DNA from: Aquipseudomonas alcaligenes
GTDB taxonomy: Bacteria > Pseudomonadota > Gammaproteobacteria > Pseudomonadales > Pseudomonadaceae
NCBI RefSeq assembly: GCF_900156545.1
Contig: NZ_FTNW01000001.1
Coordinates: forward strand, 124,001 to 188,000
Length of the DNA stretch: 64,000 nucleotides
Direction of reading: 5' to 3'
Every line of letters starts with the position of its first letter. Position 1 is the stretch's first letter. Below are positions 40,150 to 52,485 of this stretch, piece by piece. The position numbers were made by a program, and so were the translations under genes. The notes below the pieces were generated by a model, which was given only the letters and a program-made list of their open reading frames with translations, had not been told where the DNA came from and did not search any database.

Positions 40150-40997
40150 TTCAGCAGGTCGGCGGCGCGGGCGGCGTCTTCGATACCCTTGTAGTTCTCG
40201 GGCTTGGTTTCGATGAAGCGCGAGGCAGCCTGCAGGTCGAGGATCGCTTTGTGCTCCGGGTTGGCCGGGTCGAGGGCGAGGAAGGCCTGCTTGATCTTCG
40301 TGGCCAGGGCCGGGTCGAGGGTGCCGCGCACGGTCCAGTTGTAGTCGTAGTAGGCCGGGGTGGTGGCGAATACCTTGACCTTGCTGGTGTCGACCTTGCC
40401 GGCGGCGACCAGCTTGTCCCATACGCTGGCGTTGAGTACGCCGCCATCGACCTTGCCGGCCTGGACCCAGGCGGCAGTAGCGTCATGCGCACCGGAGTAG
40501 CCGACGCGGCTGAAGAAGGTTTCCGGCTTGATCCCGTCCTGCAGCATGAAGTAGCGCGGCATCAGGCTGCCGGAGGTGGAGGACACCGAGCCGAAGGCGA
40601 AGCTCTTGCCCTTGAGGTCGGCCAGCGACTTCACGTCCGGGTTGGCGCTGATGAACTTGCTGGTGAACTGGGCGTCCTGCTCGCGCTGCACCAGCGGGAT
40701 GGCATTGCCGGTCTTCAGGCGTACCTGGACGAAGGTGAAGCCGCCCAGCCAGGCCAGGTCCAGGCGGTCGGTGGCCAGGGCCTCGACCACGGCCGGGTAA
40801 TCGGCGACCGGGACGAACTCGACCTTCATGCCCAGCTCTTTTTCCAGGTAGGCGCCCAGCGGCTTGAACTTGCGCAGCAGCTCGGTGGGGGCTTCGTCGG
40901 GGATGGCGCTGACTTTGAGGACGTCGGCGGCCTGGGCAGCCAGGGCGGTAAAGGACAGGGCCAGGCCAGCAGCCAGGGCCAGAACGGGCTTGAGCAT
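40146..40997 (-). CDS. PhnD-family periplasmic binding protein, putative selenate transporter
   Basis: A 283-residue protein with a signal peptide ([18 protein letters not shown], cleavage near residue 24) and a PhnD fold: [56 protein letters not shown]. As I recall, a PhnD subfamily linked to selD/mnmH is annotated as a putative selenate binding protein; the divergent selD-mnmH genes here fit this. GGAGAATCTTC precedes ATG 40997. Phosphonate or phosphite as ligand is the alternative, but no phn catabolic gene is nearby. Confidence 0.85.
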   Translation of the reverse strand: MLKPVLALAAGLALSFTALAAQAADVLKVSAIPDEAPTELLRKFKPLGAYLEKELGMKVEFVPVADYPAVVEALATDRLDLAWLGGFTFVQVRLKTGNAIPLVQREQDAQFTSKFISANPDVKSLADLKGKSFAFGSVSSTSGSLMPRYFMLQDGIKPETFFSRVGYSGAHDATAAWVQAGKVDGGVLNASVWDKLVAAGKVDTSKVKVFATTPAYYDYNWTVRGTLDPALATKIKQAFLALDPANPEHKAILDLQAASRFIETKPENYKGIEDAARAADLLK

Positions 40998-41116
40998 GAA
41001 GATTCTCCGGTTCAATAGCGGAAAAGGTTCGAAGGGGCCGGCCACTCGGGCGGGCTCCGTCAGGTTAGTAGAACGGCGGCGATTATATGAGTGACCGGGA
41101 TAAAGAACAGCTTTGC

Positions 41117-41122
41117 TAGAAT
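41117..41122 (+). promoter_or_regulatory. Candidate -10 box of selD
   Basis: TAGAAT (5 of 6 to TATAAT) lies 37 bases before the selD start in the 161-base divergent gap. A convincing -35 at 17 bases is not seen; GTGACC at 41091 is 20 bases away. Confidence 0.4.
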
Positions 41123-41158
41123 CCGCCGCCTGTTATCCGATTTGCCGAGAGCGTTGCG

Positions 41159-42193
41159 ATGAGCGAGCCGATCCGTTTGACCCAGTACAGCCACGGTGCC
41201 GGCTGCGGCTGCAAGATTTCCCCCAAGGTGCTGGAGGTGATCCTCGCCGGCAGCGGCGCGCAGAACCTCGACCCGAAGCTGTGGGTCGGCAACGCCTCGC
41301 GTGATGACGCGGCGGTCTATGCCCTGGACGAGGAGCGCGGGGTGGTGTCGACCACCGACTTCTTTATGCCGATCGTCGATGACCCCTATGACTTCGGCCG
41401 TATCGCCGCCACCAACGCCATCAGCGACATCTACGCCATGGGCGGCGATCCGCTGATGGCCATCGCCATCCTCGGCTGGCCGGTCAATGTGCTGCCAGCG
41501 GAAGTGGCGCGCGAGGTGATCCGTGGCGGCCGAGCCGTGTGCGACGCAGCAGGCATCCCGCTGGCCGGCGGCCACTCGATCGACGCGCCGGAGCCGATCT
41601 TCGGCCTGGCGGTGACCGGTGTGGTCGAGAAGAAACACATGAAACGCAACGACACTGCCACGGCTGGCTGCAAGCTGTATCTCTCCAAACCGCTGGGCAT
41701 CGGCATCCTCACCACCGCCGAGAAGAAGGCCAAGCTGCGCGCCGAGGATGTCGGCCTGGCACGCGACTGGATGTGCACCCTGAACAAGCCGGGCGCGCGC
41801 TTCGGCAAGCTGGCCGGAGTCACGGCGATGACCGACGTCACCGGCTTCGGTCTGCTCGGCCATCTGGTGGAGATGGCCGACGGTGCCAACCTCACTGCCC
41901 AGCTGGACTACGCCGCCGTGCCGCGCCTGCCGGGCGTCGACTATTACCTGGCCGAGGGCTGCGTGCCGGGCGGCACCCTGCGCAACTTCGACAGCTACGG
42001 CGAGAAGATCGCGCCGATCTCCGAGCAGCAGCGCAACCTGCTGTGCGACCCGCAGACCAGCGGCGGCCTGCTGATCGCCGTCAGCGCCGAGGGCGAGGCT
42101 GAGTTCCTCGCCGTGGCCGCCGAGTTGGGCCTGACCCTCGCGCCCATCGGTCAGCTGGTGGCACGACAGCGTTACGCGGTAGAGGTGCTGTGA
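41159..42193 (+). CDS. selD: Selenide, water dikinase (selenophosphate synthase)
   Basis: A 344-residue enzyme making selenophosphate from selenide and ATP. The N-terminal catalytic loop [10 protein letters not shown] supplies Cys16 and Lys19, Cys being used rather than selenocysteine. The substrate loop [34 protein letters not shown] and the later GFGLLGHL segment are typical. The stop TGA overlaps the mnmH ATG by one base. It provides selenium for mnmH and for any selenocysteine pathway elsewhere in the genome. Confidence 0.96.
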   Translation: MSEPIRLTQYSHGAGCGCKISPKVLEVILAGSGAQNLDPKLWVGNASRDDAAVYALDEERGVVSTTDFFMPIVDDPYDFGRIAATNAISDIYAMGGDPLMAIAILGWPVNVLPAEVAREVIRGGRAVCDAAGIPLAGGHSIDAPEPIFGLAVTGVVEKKHMKRNDTATAGCKLYLSKPLGIGILTTAEKKAKLRAEDVGLARDWMCTLNKPGARFGKLAGVTAMTDVTGFGLLGHLVEMADGANLTAQLDYAAVPRLPGVDYYLAEGCVPGGTLRNFDSYGEKIAPISEQQRNLLCDPQTSGGLLIAVSAEGEAEFLAVAAELGLTLAPIGQLVARQRYAVEVL

Positions 42194-43299
42194 TGCGCGA
42201 CAACACGGCCGACTACCGCGACATCTTCCTTAATGACCTGCCGATGATGGACATGCGCGCCCCGGTGGAATTCACCAAGGGCGCCTTCCCCAATGCCATC
42301 AGCCTGTCACTGATGACTGACATCGAGCGGCAGAAGGTTGGTACCTGCTACAAGCAGAAGGGCCAGCAGGCGGCTATCGAGCTGGGCCACCAGCTGGTCT
42401 CCGGCAAGGTCAAGGCTGCGCGGGTCGAGGCCTGGGAGGCCTTCGCCCGGGCCAACCCGAACGGCTACCTGTATTGTTTCCGTGGCGGCCTGCGCTCGCA
42501 GATCGTCCAGCAGTGGCTCAAGGATGCCGGCATCGACTACCCGCGGGTGATCGGTGGCTACAAGGCCATGCGTACCTTCCTGATCGAGACGCTCGACAGT
42601 GCGGTGGCCGAGTGTGACTTCGTCATCGTCGGCGGCATGACCGGCACTGGCAAGACCGAGGTGATCGCCGCCCTGGACCACAGCATCGACCTGGAAGGCC
42701 ACGCCAATCACCGTGGCTCCAGCTTCGGCAAGCGTGCCACCGGCCAACCTTCGCAGATCGACTTCGAGAATCGCCTGGCCATCGACCTGCTCAAGCGCTG
42801 CGCGCGTGGTCAGCAGCAGTTCGTATTGGAAGACGAGAGTCGCCTGATCGGCACCTGCTCGCTGCCGCTGTCGCTGCACCAGGGCATGCAGGACTACCCG
42901 CTGGTGTGGCTGGAAGACAGCGTCGCCGATCGCGTCGAGCGCATCCTGCGCGACTACGTGATCGACCTGGCCGCCGAGTTCCTCGCCGTGCATGGCGAGG
43001 AGCAGGGGTTCGCGCTGTTTGCCGCGCGCCTGCTGCAGAGCATGGACAACATCCAGAGGCGCCTGGGCGGCGAGCGCTATGCGCGCCTGCGTGCCATCCT
43101 GGCGCAGGCGCTGGACGAGCAGGCGCGCAGCGGCGTGGTGGACCTGCACCGGGCCTGGATCGAGGCGTTGCTGAACGAGTACTACGACCCGATGTACGTC
43201 TACCAGCGCGAGAGCAAGGCCGCGCGCATCGAATTCGCCGGCGAGCACGATGCCGTGCTGGCCTATCTGCGTGAACGCACCCTTCGGAGCAAGGTATGA
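42193..43299 (+). CDS. mnmH: tRNA 2-selenouridine synthase
   Basis: A 368-residue protein with an N-terminal rhodanese domain and a P-loop domain. The catalytic Cys is in [12 protein letters not shown] and the Walker A is [11 protein letters not shown]. It replaces sulfur in 2-thiouridine-34 of certain tRNAs with selenium via a geranylated intermediate. ATG 42193 overlaps selD by one base; an upstream in-frame GTG at 42190 is an alternative. The 3' end overlaps the next small gene by 4 bases. Confidence 0.95.
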   Translation: MRDNTADYRDIFLNDLPMMDMRAPVEFTKGAFPNAISLSLMTDIERQKVGTCYKQKGQQAAIELGHQLVSGKVKAARVEAWEAFARANPNGYLYCFRGGLRSQIVQQWLKDAGIDYPRVIGGYKAMRTFLIETLDSAVAECDFVIVGGMTGTGKTEVIAALDHSIDLEGHANHRGSSFGKRATGQPSQIDFENRLAIDLLKRCARGQQQFVLEDESRLIGTCSLPLSLHQGMQDYPLVWLEDSVADRVERILRDYVIDLAAEFLAVHGEEQGFALFAARLLQSMDNIQRRLGGERYARLRAILAQALDEQARSGVVDLHRAWIEALLNEYYDPMYVYQRESKAARIEFAGEHDAVLAYLRERTLRSKV

Positions 43300-43652
43300 A
43301 ACTGAAAGACCATCCGGATGCCCTGGACTGCACCCTGTACCGCCCGGACGAGAACGACCCTGACGCCGAGGAACTGGAACTGGGCGACGGCCACGTGCTG
43401 TTCGAGGGGCCTTTCACGGCGCCGGCCGAGTGGGATGCCGTCGAGCGCGAGGACTATTTCGATGGCAGCGATCCCTCGCTGTTCGTCACCGCCCGCATCG
43501 AGAGCCCGGCCAAGGCCGACAGCAACGACTTCTTCGTCGCCGAGCCTGGTGACTATCTGGCGGTGATGCGCGGCATGCAGGTTGAGATGTACTACGTCTA
43601 CGACCGCGCCGATGCCAGCTATGTGCTGATTCGCGACGATCAGCTGGACTGA
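43296..43652 (+). CDS. Small acidic protein of unknown function in the selD-mnmH operon
   Basis: A 118-residue, Asp/Glu-rich protein with no signal peptide or membrane segment. It has several Tyr/Asp pairs ([16 protein letters not shown] at the C-terminus) and predicted beta strands. The family is not recognised. The ATG sits in the mnmH stop (ATGA), so it is co-translated with mnmH and probably linked to selenium or tRNA modification only by position. Confidence 0.78.
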   Translation: MKLKDHPDALDCTLYRPDENDPDAEELELGDGHVLFEGPFTAPAEWDAVEREDYFDGSDPSLFVTARIESPAKADSNDFFVAEPGDYLAVMRGMQVEMYYVYDRADASYVLIRDDQLD

Positions 43653-43780
43653 CGGGGGCCTCTCTCTTGTTTCTGCTCCCGCGATTGGGCGTGGGAGCTC
43701 GTACGGAGCTGTGTGCGGATCTAGCTGGGGCTGCAACGGGTCGTGAGGGGGGCGTAGGGTTAGCCCTGCGCTCCGTCACA

Positions 43781-43930
43781 CTCCCTCACCCCCAGCCCCT
43801 CTCCCGGTGGGAGAGGGGAGTTTCCATCCTGGCGGTTTTGCCCGCGAAGTCGGCGGTGCCGGCGAGCCTGGTCCGGCTAAGGCTCGGTTGGCTTGTCTCC
43901 CTCTCCCCTCGGGAGAGGGCTGGGGTGAGG
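43781..43930. repeat. CCCTCTCCC-type palindromic repeats (two units)
   Basis: CTCCCTCACCCCCAGCCCCT leading into CTCCCggtgGGAGAGGGG is at the left, and CTCCCTCTCCCctcGGGAGAGGG with CTGGGGTGAGGGA at the right. They face each other in the 43653-44023 gap, in which I see no gene. Base 43653-43780 holds nothing recognisable. Confidence 0.85.
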
Positions 43931-43992
43931 GACTCTGGCATCGCGCTTCGTCCAGTCCGTAGGTCTGGCCCGTGACGACCGGGAGCCACCAG

Positions 43993-44021
43993 AAAAAACG
44001 CCGCCCTCGGGCGGCGTTTTC
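43993..44021 (-). terminator. Rho-independent terminator of the phh operon
   Basis: AAAACGCCGCC / GGCGGCGTTTT around a CTCG loop lies three bases beyond the phhC stop on the minus strand, with an A-tract giving the U-run. It ends phhABC transcription. Confidence 0.9.
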
Positions 44022-44023
44022 GT

Positions 44024-45223
44024 TCAGTCTTGGCAGACGCGGGCGATGGCTTCGGCCAGGTAGTCCAGGCGCGCCTCGCTCATCCCCGCCACGCTGGCGC
44101 GGCCGCTGCTCACCAGGTACACGCTGAACTCGTCGCGCAGGCGTTGCACCTGGGCTGGCGTCAGGCCGGTGTAGGAGAACATGCCGCGCTGCTCGGCGAT
44201 ATGCGCAAAACGTTCGGCCAGGCCGTGCGGGCGCAGGGCCTCGACCAGGCCCGTGCGCAGGTTGGCAACGCGCAGGCGCATGGCATTCACCTCGTCGTTC
44301 CACAGGGCCTTCAGCTCGGCATCGCCGAGAATCTCGGCCACCACTGAAGCACCATGGGCGGGCGGAGTCGACCACAGGTTGCGGGCAAGCAGGGCCAGCT
44401 GGCTGCGGATATCGATCAGCTTCTCGGCGTCATCCGCCCGCACGATCAGCGCGCCGGTGCGTTCGCGATAGAGGCCGAAGTTCTTCGAGCAGGAGCTGGT
44501 GACCAGCAGTTCCGGCAGTTCGGCGGCGAACAGGCGCACGGCCCAGGCATCTTCCTCCAGGCCATCGCCGAAGCCCTGGTAGGCGAAGTCGATCAGCGGC
44601 AGCAGCTCGCGCGCCTTGACCACCTCCAGCACGCGCTTCCAGTCCCGCAGGGCGAGGTCGAAGCCGGTGGGGTTGTGGCAGCACGCATGCAGCAGCACCA
44701 CATCGCCCCTGGGCAGGTGGGCCAGGGCGGCGAGCATGGCCTCGACGTTGAGGCGGTTGTCCGCGCCGACATAGCTGTAGTGGCCAACCTTGAGGTCACA
44801 GGCGGCGAACAGCGTCTCGTGGATCGGCCAGGTCGGGTCGCTCAGCCAGATGCCGCGGCCTGGCAGGTTGCGAGCAATGAACTCGCCGGCCAGGCGCAAG
44901 GCGCCGGTGCCACCGGGCGTCTGGGTGGCGCCGAGCAGGCCAGCGGCGAGCAGCGCGTTGCCGGTGCCGAAGGTCAGCTCCAGCAGGCGTTCGCCGAACT
45001 CCGGCGCGCCGTGGCCGCCGATGTAGGTCTTGCTGGTCTCGGTTTGCAGCAGACGCTGCTCGGCCAGCTTCACCGCGCGTGGGATCGGCGTCAGGCCGGA
45101 GGCGTCCTTGTACACACCGACGCCCAGGTCGAGCTTGGCCGGGTTGCCATCGGCGCGGTAGGCATCGAGCAAGCCGAGAATAGGGTCGCCCGGCACCCGG
45201 GCGATGGTGGTGAAGTGGCTCAC
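44024..45223 (-). CDS. phhC: Aromatic amino acid aminotransferase
   Basis: A 399-residue class I aminotransferase that converts Tyr or Phe to the arylpyruvate, feeding HppD. The PLP lysine is in [15 protein letters not shown], with [12 protein letters not shown] (Asn-Pro) and the C-terminal ARG motif region [10 protein letters not shown]. It resembles TyrB/PhhC in length. It overlaps phhB by 4 bases and is the last gene of phhABC. Activity toward aspartate cannot be excluded from sequence. Confidence 0.93.
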   Translation of the reverse strand: MSHFTTIARVPGDPILGLLDAYRADGNPAKLDLGVGVYKDASGLTPIPRAVKLAEQRLLQTETSKTYIGGHGAPEFGERLLELTFGTGNALLAAGLLGATQTPGGTGALRLAGEFIARNLPGRGIWLSDPTWPIHETLFAACDLKVGHYSYVGADNRLNVEAMLAALAHLPRGDVVLLHACCHNPTGFDLALRDWKRVLEVVKARELLPLIDFAYQGFGDGLEEDAWAVRLFAAELPELLVTSSCSKNFGLYRERTGALIVRADDAEKLIDIRSQLALLARNLWSTPPAHGASVVAEILGDAELKALWNDEVNAMRLRVANLRTGLVEALRPHGLAERFAHIAEQRGMFSYTGLTPAQVQRLRDEFSVYLVSSGRASVAGMSEARLDYLAEAIARVCQD

Positions 45224-45576
45224 TTGCGCCCCTCGGCCGCGTTGGCCAGCACGTCGGTGCGCGCGGCCATGATGAAGTCGTTACGGTGCAAACCCTTCAT
45301 CTCATGGCTCCACCAGGTCACGGTGACCTTGCCCCACTCGGTGAGCAGGGCCGGATGATGGCCGACTTCCTCGGCGATGGCGCCCACCGCGTTAGTGAAG
45401 GCCAGGGCATGGCGGAAGTTCTTGAACAGGTAGACGCGCTCCAGCTCCATGTGGCCGTCGCGCACTTCGATGTTCCAGTCGGGGATCTCGCGGATCAGCG
45501 TGGCCAGTTCTTCTTCGCTGACATGGGGCGCGTCGGCGCGGCAGGCTTCGCATTGGGCTTGGGCAAGGCTGGTCAT
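45220..45576 (-). CDS. phhB: 4a-Hydroxytetrahydrobiopterin (pterin-4a-carbinolamine) dehydratase
   Basis: A 118-residue enzyme that regenerates the pterin cofactor oxidised by PhhA. The family segment [31 protein letters not shown] contains the active-site His pair. The N-terminal extension [20 protein letters not shown] includes two Cys. The stop overlaps the phhC start by 4 bases. A repeat-containing gap of 169 bases separates it from phhA. Confidence 0.95.
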   Translation of the reverse strand: MTSLAQAQCEACRADAPHVSEEELATLIREIPDWNIEVRDGHMELERVYLFKNFRHALAFTNAVGAIAEEVGHHPALLTEWGKVTVTWWSHEMKGLHRNDFIMAARTDVLANAAEGRK

Positions 45577-45636
45577 TTCGGGCTCCTTGAATAGTCGAGG
45601 TCAGAGCATAGAGGGTGAGGGGATTGTCGATCAGTT

Positions 45637-45740
45637 CCCTCTCCCGCTTGCGGGAGAGGGGGCGGCCCGCGTAGGGAGAGGGTGCTGTCAGGCTCGACCC
45701 TCTCCCCCAGCCCCTCTCCCATGAATGGGAGAGGGGAGCT
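45637..45740. repeat. CCCTCTCCC-type palindromic repeats between phhA and phhB
   Basis: CCCTCTCCCgcttgcGGGAGAGGG then GGGAGAGGGTG, and later CCCTCTCCCCCAGCC with CCCCTCTCCCatgaatGGGAGAGGGG. The units split phhA from phhB and would put strong hairpins in the phh mRNA. Confidence 0.85.
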
Positions 45741-45745
45741 TAGTT

Positions 45746-46531
45746 CTACGCGGCTTTCGGCGGGAACTTCGGCGCGTGCAGACCGAGCGTCATGGCCTGG
45801 TGCACCAGGCCCATGATGTCCTCCTGGGCCAGGTCGAACAGGCGCTTGAGGTCCGGCAGGACGAAATACAGCGGCTGCAGGATGTCGATCCGATACGGCG
45901 TGCGCATGGCTTCGAGCGGGTCGAAGACCTGGTGTTCCGGCTCGTTGGAGAGCGAGTAGACCGTCTCCTTGGGCGAGGAGAGGATGCCGCCGCCGTAGAT
46001 GCGCCGGCCGGCCGGAGTATCGACCAGGCCGAACTCGATGGTCATCCAGTACAGTCGCGCCAGGTACACCCGCTGCTCCTTGGTCGCAGCCAGGCCGAGC
46101 TTGCCGTAGGTGTGGGTGAATTCGGCGAACCAGGGGTTGGTCAGCAGCGGGCAGTGGCCGAAGATCTCGTGGAAGATGTCCGGCTCCTGCAGGTAGTCCA
46201 GCTCTTCCGGGGTGCGGATAAAGGTGGCGACCGGGAAGCGCTTGCTGGCCAGCAGCTCGAAGAAGGTCTGGAAGGGAATCAGCGCTGGCACCTGGGCCAC
46301 GCTCCAGCCGGTGCTGGCGCCGAGCGCCCGGTTGATCTCGCCGAGCTGGGGAATGCGCTCATGCGGCAGGCACAGCTGCTCGATGCCGTCGAAGTACTCC
46401 TGGCAGGCGCGGCCTTCCAGCACCTTCATCTGCCGGGTGATCAGGGTATTCCACACCTGGTGCTCGCTGTCCGAATAGTGGATGAAGCCGCTCTCGTCCG
46501 GTTGCCGAGCTACGTACTGCGTGCCTTTCAT
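45746..46531 (-). CDS. phhA: Phenylalanine 4-monooxygenase
   Basis: A 261-residue pterin-dependent enzyme that hydroxylates Phe to Tyr. The iron ligands are His121, His126 and Glu166, in HEIFGH and MTIEFGLV. The length is that of the single-domain bacterial enzyme. ATG 46531 has GGGAGACC upstream. The longer frame to 46771 runs into the divergent control region and is rejected. PhhB and PhhC follow on the same strand; PhhR is divergent. Confidence 0.96.
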   Translation of the reverse strand: MKGTQYVARQPDESGFIHYSDSEHQVWNTLITRQMKVLEGRACQEYFDGIEQLCLPHERIPQLGEINRALGASTGWSVAQVPALIPFQTFFELLASKRFPVATFIRTPEELDYLQEPDIFHEIFGHCPLLTNPWFAEFTHTYGKLGLAATKEQRVYLARLYWMTIEFGLVDTPAGRRIYGGGILSSPKETVYSLSNEPEHQVFDPLEAMRTPYRIDILQPLYFVLPDLKRLFDLAQEDIMGLVHQAMTLGLHAPKFPPKAA

Positions 46532-46639
46532 GCAGGTCTCCCGCTGGGCTGTTGTTCTTGTCTGGGACAAGGGATACCGCCGACGGCGCAACCTGAGGAG
46601 GGGCTGGCAACCTCGCCGGGGCAGCGGGTGTGGGCTTTT

Positions 46640-46659
46640 TCGTAAAGAATTGATTACGA
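46640..46659. promoter_or_regulatory. TCGTAA-N8-TTACGA palindrome, candidate PhhR operator
   Basis: A perfect 6-bp inverted repeat with an AGAATTGA spacer lies in the gap between divergent phhA and phhR, 109 bases before the phhA start. It resembles the TyrR/PhhR TGTAAA-N6-TTTACA box. I see no TGGCAC-N5-TTGC sigma-54 promoter on either strand toward phhA. The binding is inferred from position and form. Confidence 0.6.
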
Positions 46660-46788
46660 CTGTGTGGAAATGACAGATGGCGACCTTGTTGCCTGTCCTG
46701 GCTGTCACATATTCTTGACGAAAAATGACGGCCGCCTTGCGAAAACTCGGCCGCTCCCGCCCGACAATCACAATTCAAGGGGCTCCGC

Positions 46789-48342
<1,554 letters not shown>

Positions 48343-48455
48343 GGCTACGACCTTGGTGCAATGGCCGCGCAGCGGGCGAGGGCGTAAAAAGTTGTCATCC
48401 GGCTCCTGCGATATCCGGATGCGTTTCTGACATTCCTCCCCGGAATGACTTGGCG

Positions 48456-48482
48456 GGCGGCCTTAGGGTCGCCTCTTTTTTT
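48456..48482 (+). terminator. Probable rho-independent terminator downstream of phhR
   Basis: GGCGGCC-TTAG-GGTCGCC (6 of 7 pairs) is followed by TCTTTTTTTT. It lies 114 bases after the phhR stop. The stretch before it holds CATCCGG...CCGGATG, a weaker inverted pair. Confidence 0.65.
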
Positions 48483-48512
48483 GCCTGTCGTTCAGCCGGC
48501 GAACGGCCCTGA

Positions 48513-48544
48513 GACCATGGTCGTAGAGCGGTAAGACCATGGTC
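48513..48544. promoter_or_regulatory. Two tandem GACCATGGTC palindromes upstream of acs
   Basis: Identical 10-bp palindromes GACCATGGTC occur at 48513-48522 and 48535-48544, 22 bases centre to centre, which is two helical turns. They lie 73 bases before the acs start. The geometry is that of a dimeric activator or repressor binding twice. In pseudomonads acs is controlled by the CrbS/CrbR (MxtR/ErdR) system; whether this is its site is not known to me. Confidence 0.6.
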
Positions 48545-48616
48545 GAATGGCCCCACAGGGTGTCGGGGGATACAAAAGGAGCCATACAAAAACAACCGCC
48601 CTTTGAGGTATCCGTC

Positions 48617-50572
<1,956 letters not shown>

Positions 50573-50594
50573 CGGCAGCCACGCAAGGTGCACG

Positions 50595-50621
50595 ACCCCG
50601 GCCACAAGCCGGGGTTTGTCG
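50595..50621 (+). terminator. Terminator after acs
   Basis: ACCCCGGC/GCCGGGGT with a CACAA loop, then TTGTCGTTT, follows the acs stop by 22 bases. Confidence 0.75.
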
Positions 50622-50633
50622 TTTCTGGGGGAA

Positions 50634-50671
50634 ACAAAAAGCCCCACTCCTGCTCGCGCGGGAGTGGGGCT
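50634..50671 (-). terminator. Terminator of the metalloprotease gene
   Basis: GCCCCACTCC/GGAGTGGGGC with a 10-base loop; on the minus strand it is followed by TTTTTGTTTC. It lies 17 bases beyond the protease stop. Confidence 0.88.
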
Positions 50672-50687
50672 GGCCGATGGGCTTCTG

Positions 50688-52457
50688 TTACAGCTTACTC
50701 AGCGAGACGTTGTCGATGAACAGCGACTGGGCCTTGAGGCTGCCGACGATGCGCAGGTCGATACGGCGGAAGCTGCCGGCCGGGATCTGGACATCCTTCT
50801 GCAACTTGATCCAGGTACCCCCGGCGGTCTTCTTCTGGCCCAGTGCGATTTGTTGTGCACGGCCCTTGCTGTCCACCAGATAGAGGTAGGCGTAGGCGGT
50901 GGCGCTCACGGTTTTGCTGCGGCCGATGGCGACATCGGTGCTGAAGCGGTAGCGCTGTCCCGGTTGGATATTGCCCAGCAGGCTGGCGGTGGCGCCGGAG
51001 CCCTCCTGCTTGCGGTTGTAGACCTCCAGGGACTTGCGGCTTTTGCTGGCGAAGGTACTGGCGCGGTTGCTGCCGTGGAAGCCGGCCCATCCGCCGATAT
51101 TGCTTTCAAAACTCCAGCTGACCTTGGTTGGCGGCGGGGTTACCGGTGGCGTGCTGGCAACCTCGAGCAGTTGCACCTCGTCGACCAGCAGGCTGCTGCC
51201 GCTGTCGCTCCAGAGCGCTACATACTGGCTGCGCAGAGCAGTGTTAGCGGGTTTGTAGGTGAAGGTTTTCTCCAGAGTGCTGAACTCGTTGCCGGTCAGC
51301 GACAGGCTGATGGTCTGTTCGTCGCTGTAGTTCAGGCGGCCTTCAGTGTCTTCGCTGAGCAGGGCCAGGCGCACGTTCTCGCGGCTGTTGGCCGCCTTGA
51401 GCATGGCCTTGGCCTTCAGGCGGTATTGCACACCATTGCGCAGGCCGCTGATCGGTGTGGCCAGCATGTCGAAGCCCTGGGTAGTCAGTTGCAGGGCATT
51501 GTCGCGGCAGTCGGTGGCGACATTCACCAGGCTCAGCTCGGCGTTGCCGAACAGCGCGGTCCAGCCCTCGCTAGTACGGAACTCGCCATTGCCGACCAGC
51601 CCCTTGAGTGCCGGCTTGTTGCACCAGGGCAGTTCGGGCTTTGGATCGGTCGGGGTGCCCGTGACTGGCACTTGGGTCGGGCGGAAGTTGGCGATCTGCA
51701 TGGCCATGCTGTTGAGCGCGCGGGAGGCGTCGGCATGGTCGTGTTGGCCGCAGGCCTGACTGGCGCATTCGCTGTCGATCAGCCTCGGGTTGGAGAACAG
51801 CGGCGCCTGGCGACGTGCACCGAACACCTGGGGGTAGGCCATGATGGTGCTGAACTGGCCCTGCACGCCGTAGCCACGGCTCCATTCGTGGGTGCCGCTG
51901 TGATTCTGGTAGTAACCGTCCTGCAGGTCCTGCTCGTAGGAGTGGCGCAGCCCCATGTTGTGGCCGATCTCGTGGGCGAAGGTGCTGAGGCCGCAATCGA
52001 CACCGGTCAGGCCGTAGGCCATGTCCTTGGCGTTACTGTAGAACTGGTCGCTGTTCTTCGCGCCAGTGCCTACCCACGCGATACCGCATACACCATAGCC
52101 CTGGCCCTGGGTGGTGCGGTTGATCAGTTGTACAACGTCGGCGCCATATTGCTCGCGCAGGCGTTGCACCTGGGCATCATTGGTGAAGCGATTCAGGTTG
52201 TTGCCGGTTACGTCGTAATAGGTGGCCCAGTCGAGCAACTGCTTATGTACCAGGCGTAGGCGCAGGTTGGTGCCGCTCTTGGCGTAGGCGTTGTTGGTGT
52301 ATTCGATATAGCTGGCGATGCGGGCGTCGATGTCGCGGCCGTTCGGCAGTGCCTGTGCGTCCTTGGTGTAGAGCACCATGATGTCCACTGTCTGCGGGTT
52401 GGCCTGTGCGGCCAGGGTCGTCATGGCCAGGCTCAGGCCGGTGAGCAGTTTATTCAT
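50688..52457 (-). CDS. Secreted reprolysin-like zinc metalloprotease with C-terminal beta domains
   Basis: A 589-residue exported protein. The signal peptide is at 1-20 (LLTGLSLAMTTLAAQA). The catalytic domain runs from about 21 to 250 and has the metzincin site HEIGHNMGLRH (His162, His166, His172, Glu163) and a Met-turn in STIMAYP. It resembles peptidyl-Asp endopeptidase of P. fragi (M72/M12-like). Two beta-rich domains follow, each with Trp-rich, carbohydrate-module-like sequence (about 280-430 and 440-589). No N-terminal propeptide is present between signal and catalytic domain. The partner gene lies 28 bases upstream. Confidence 0.87.
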   Translation of the reverse strand: MNKLLTGLSLAMTTLAAQANPQTVDIMVLYTKDAQALPNGRDIDARIASYIEYTNNAYAKSGTNLRLRLVHKQLLDWATYYDVTGNNLNRFTNDAQVQRLREQYGADVVQLINRTTQGQGYGVCGIAWVGTGAKNSDQFYSNAKDMAYGLTGVDCGLSTFAHEIGHNMGLRHSYEQDLQDGYYQNHSGTHEWSRGYGVQGQFSTIMAYPQVFGARRQAPLFSNPRLIDSECASQACGQHDHADASRALNSMAMQIANFRPTQVPVTGTPTDPKPELPWCNKPALKGLVGNGEFRTSEGWTALFGNAELSLVNVATDCRDNALQLTTQGFDMLATPISGLRNGVQYRLKAKAMLKAANSRENVRLALLSEDTEGRLNYSDEQTISLSLTGNEFSTLEKTFTYKPANTALRSQYVALWSDSGSSLLVDEVQLLEVASTPPVTPPPTKVSWSFESNIGGWAGFHGSNRASTFASKSRKSLEVYNRKQEGSGATASLLGNIQPGQRYRFSTDVAIGRSKTVSATAYAYLYLVDSKGRAQQIALGQKKTAGGTWIKLQKDVQIPAGSFRRIDLRIVGSLKAQSLFIDNVSLSKL

Positions 52458-52485
52458 TTAAAGGATCCTTGATGAGGAAGGGGCT

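Noticed and set aside
37767..40997. Phosphonate importer PhnDCEE as the name of the four-gene operon
   Set aside because: The fold fits, but the operon is divergent from selD-mnmH and no phosphonate catabolic gene is near, so a selenium oxyanion is the better guess.
46532..46788. Sigma-54 promoter for phhA
   Set aside because: I looked for GG-N10-GC on the minus strand and found no match with the TGGCAC/TTGC context.
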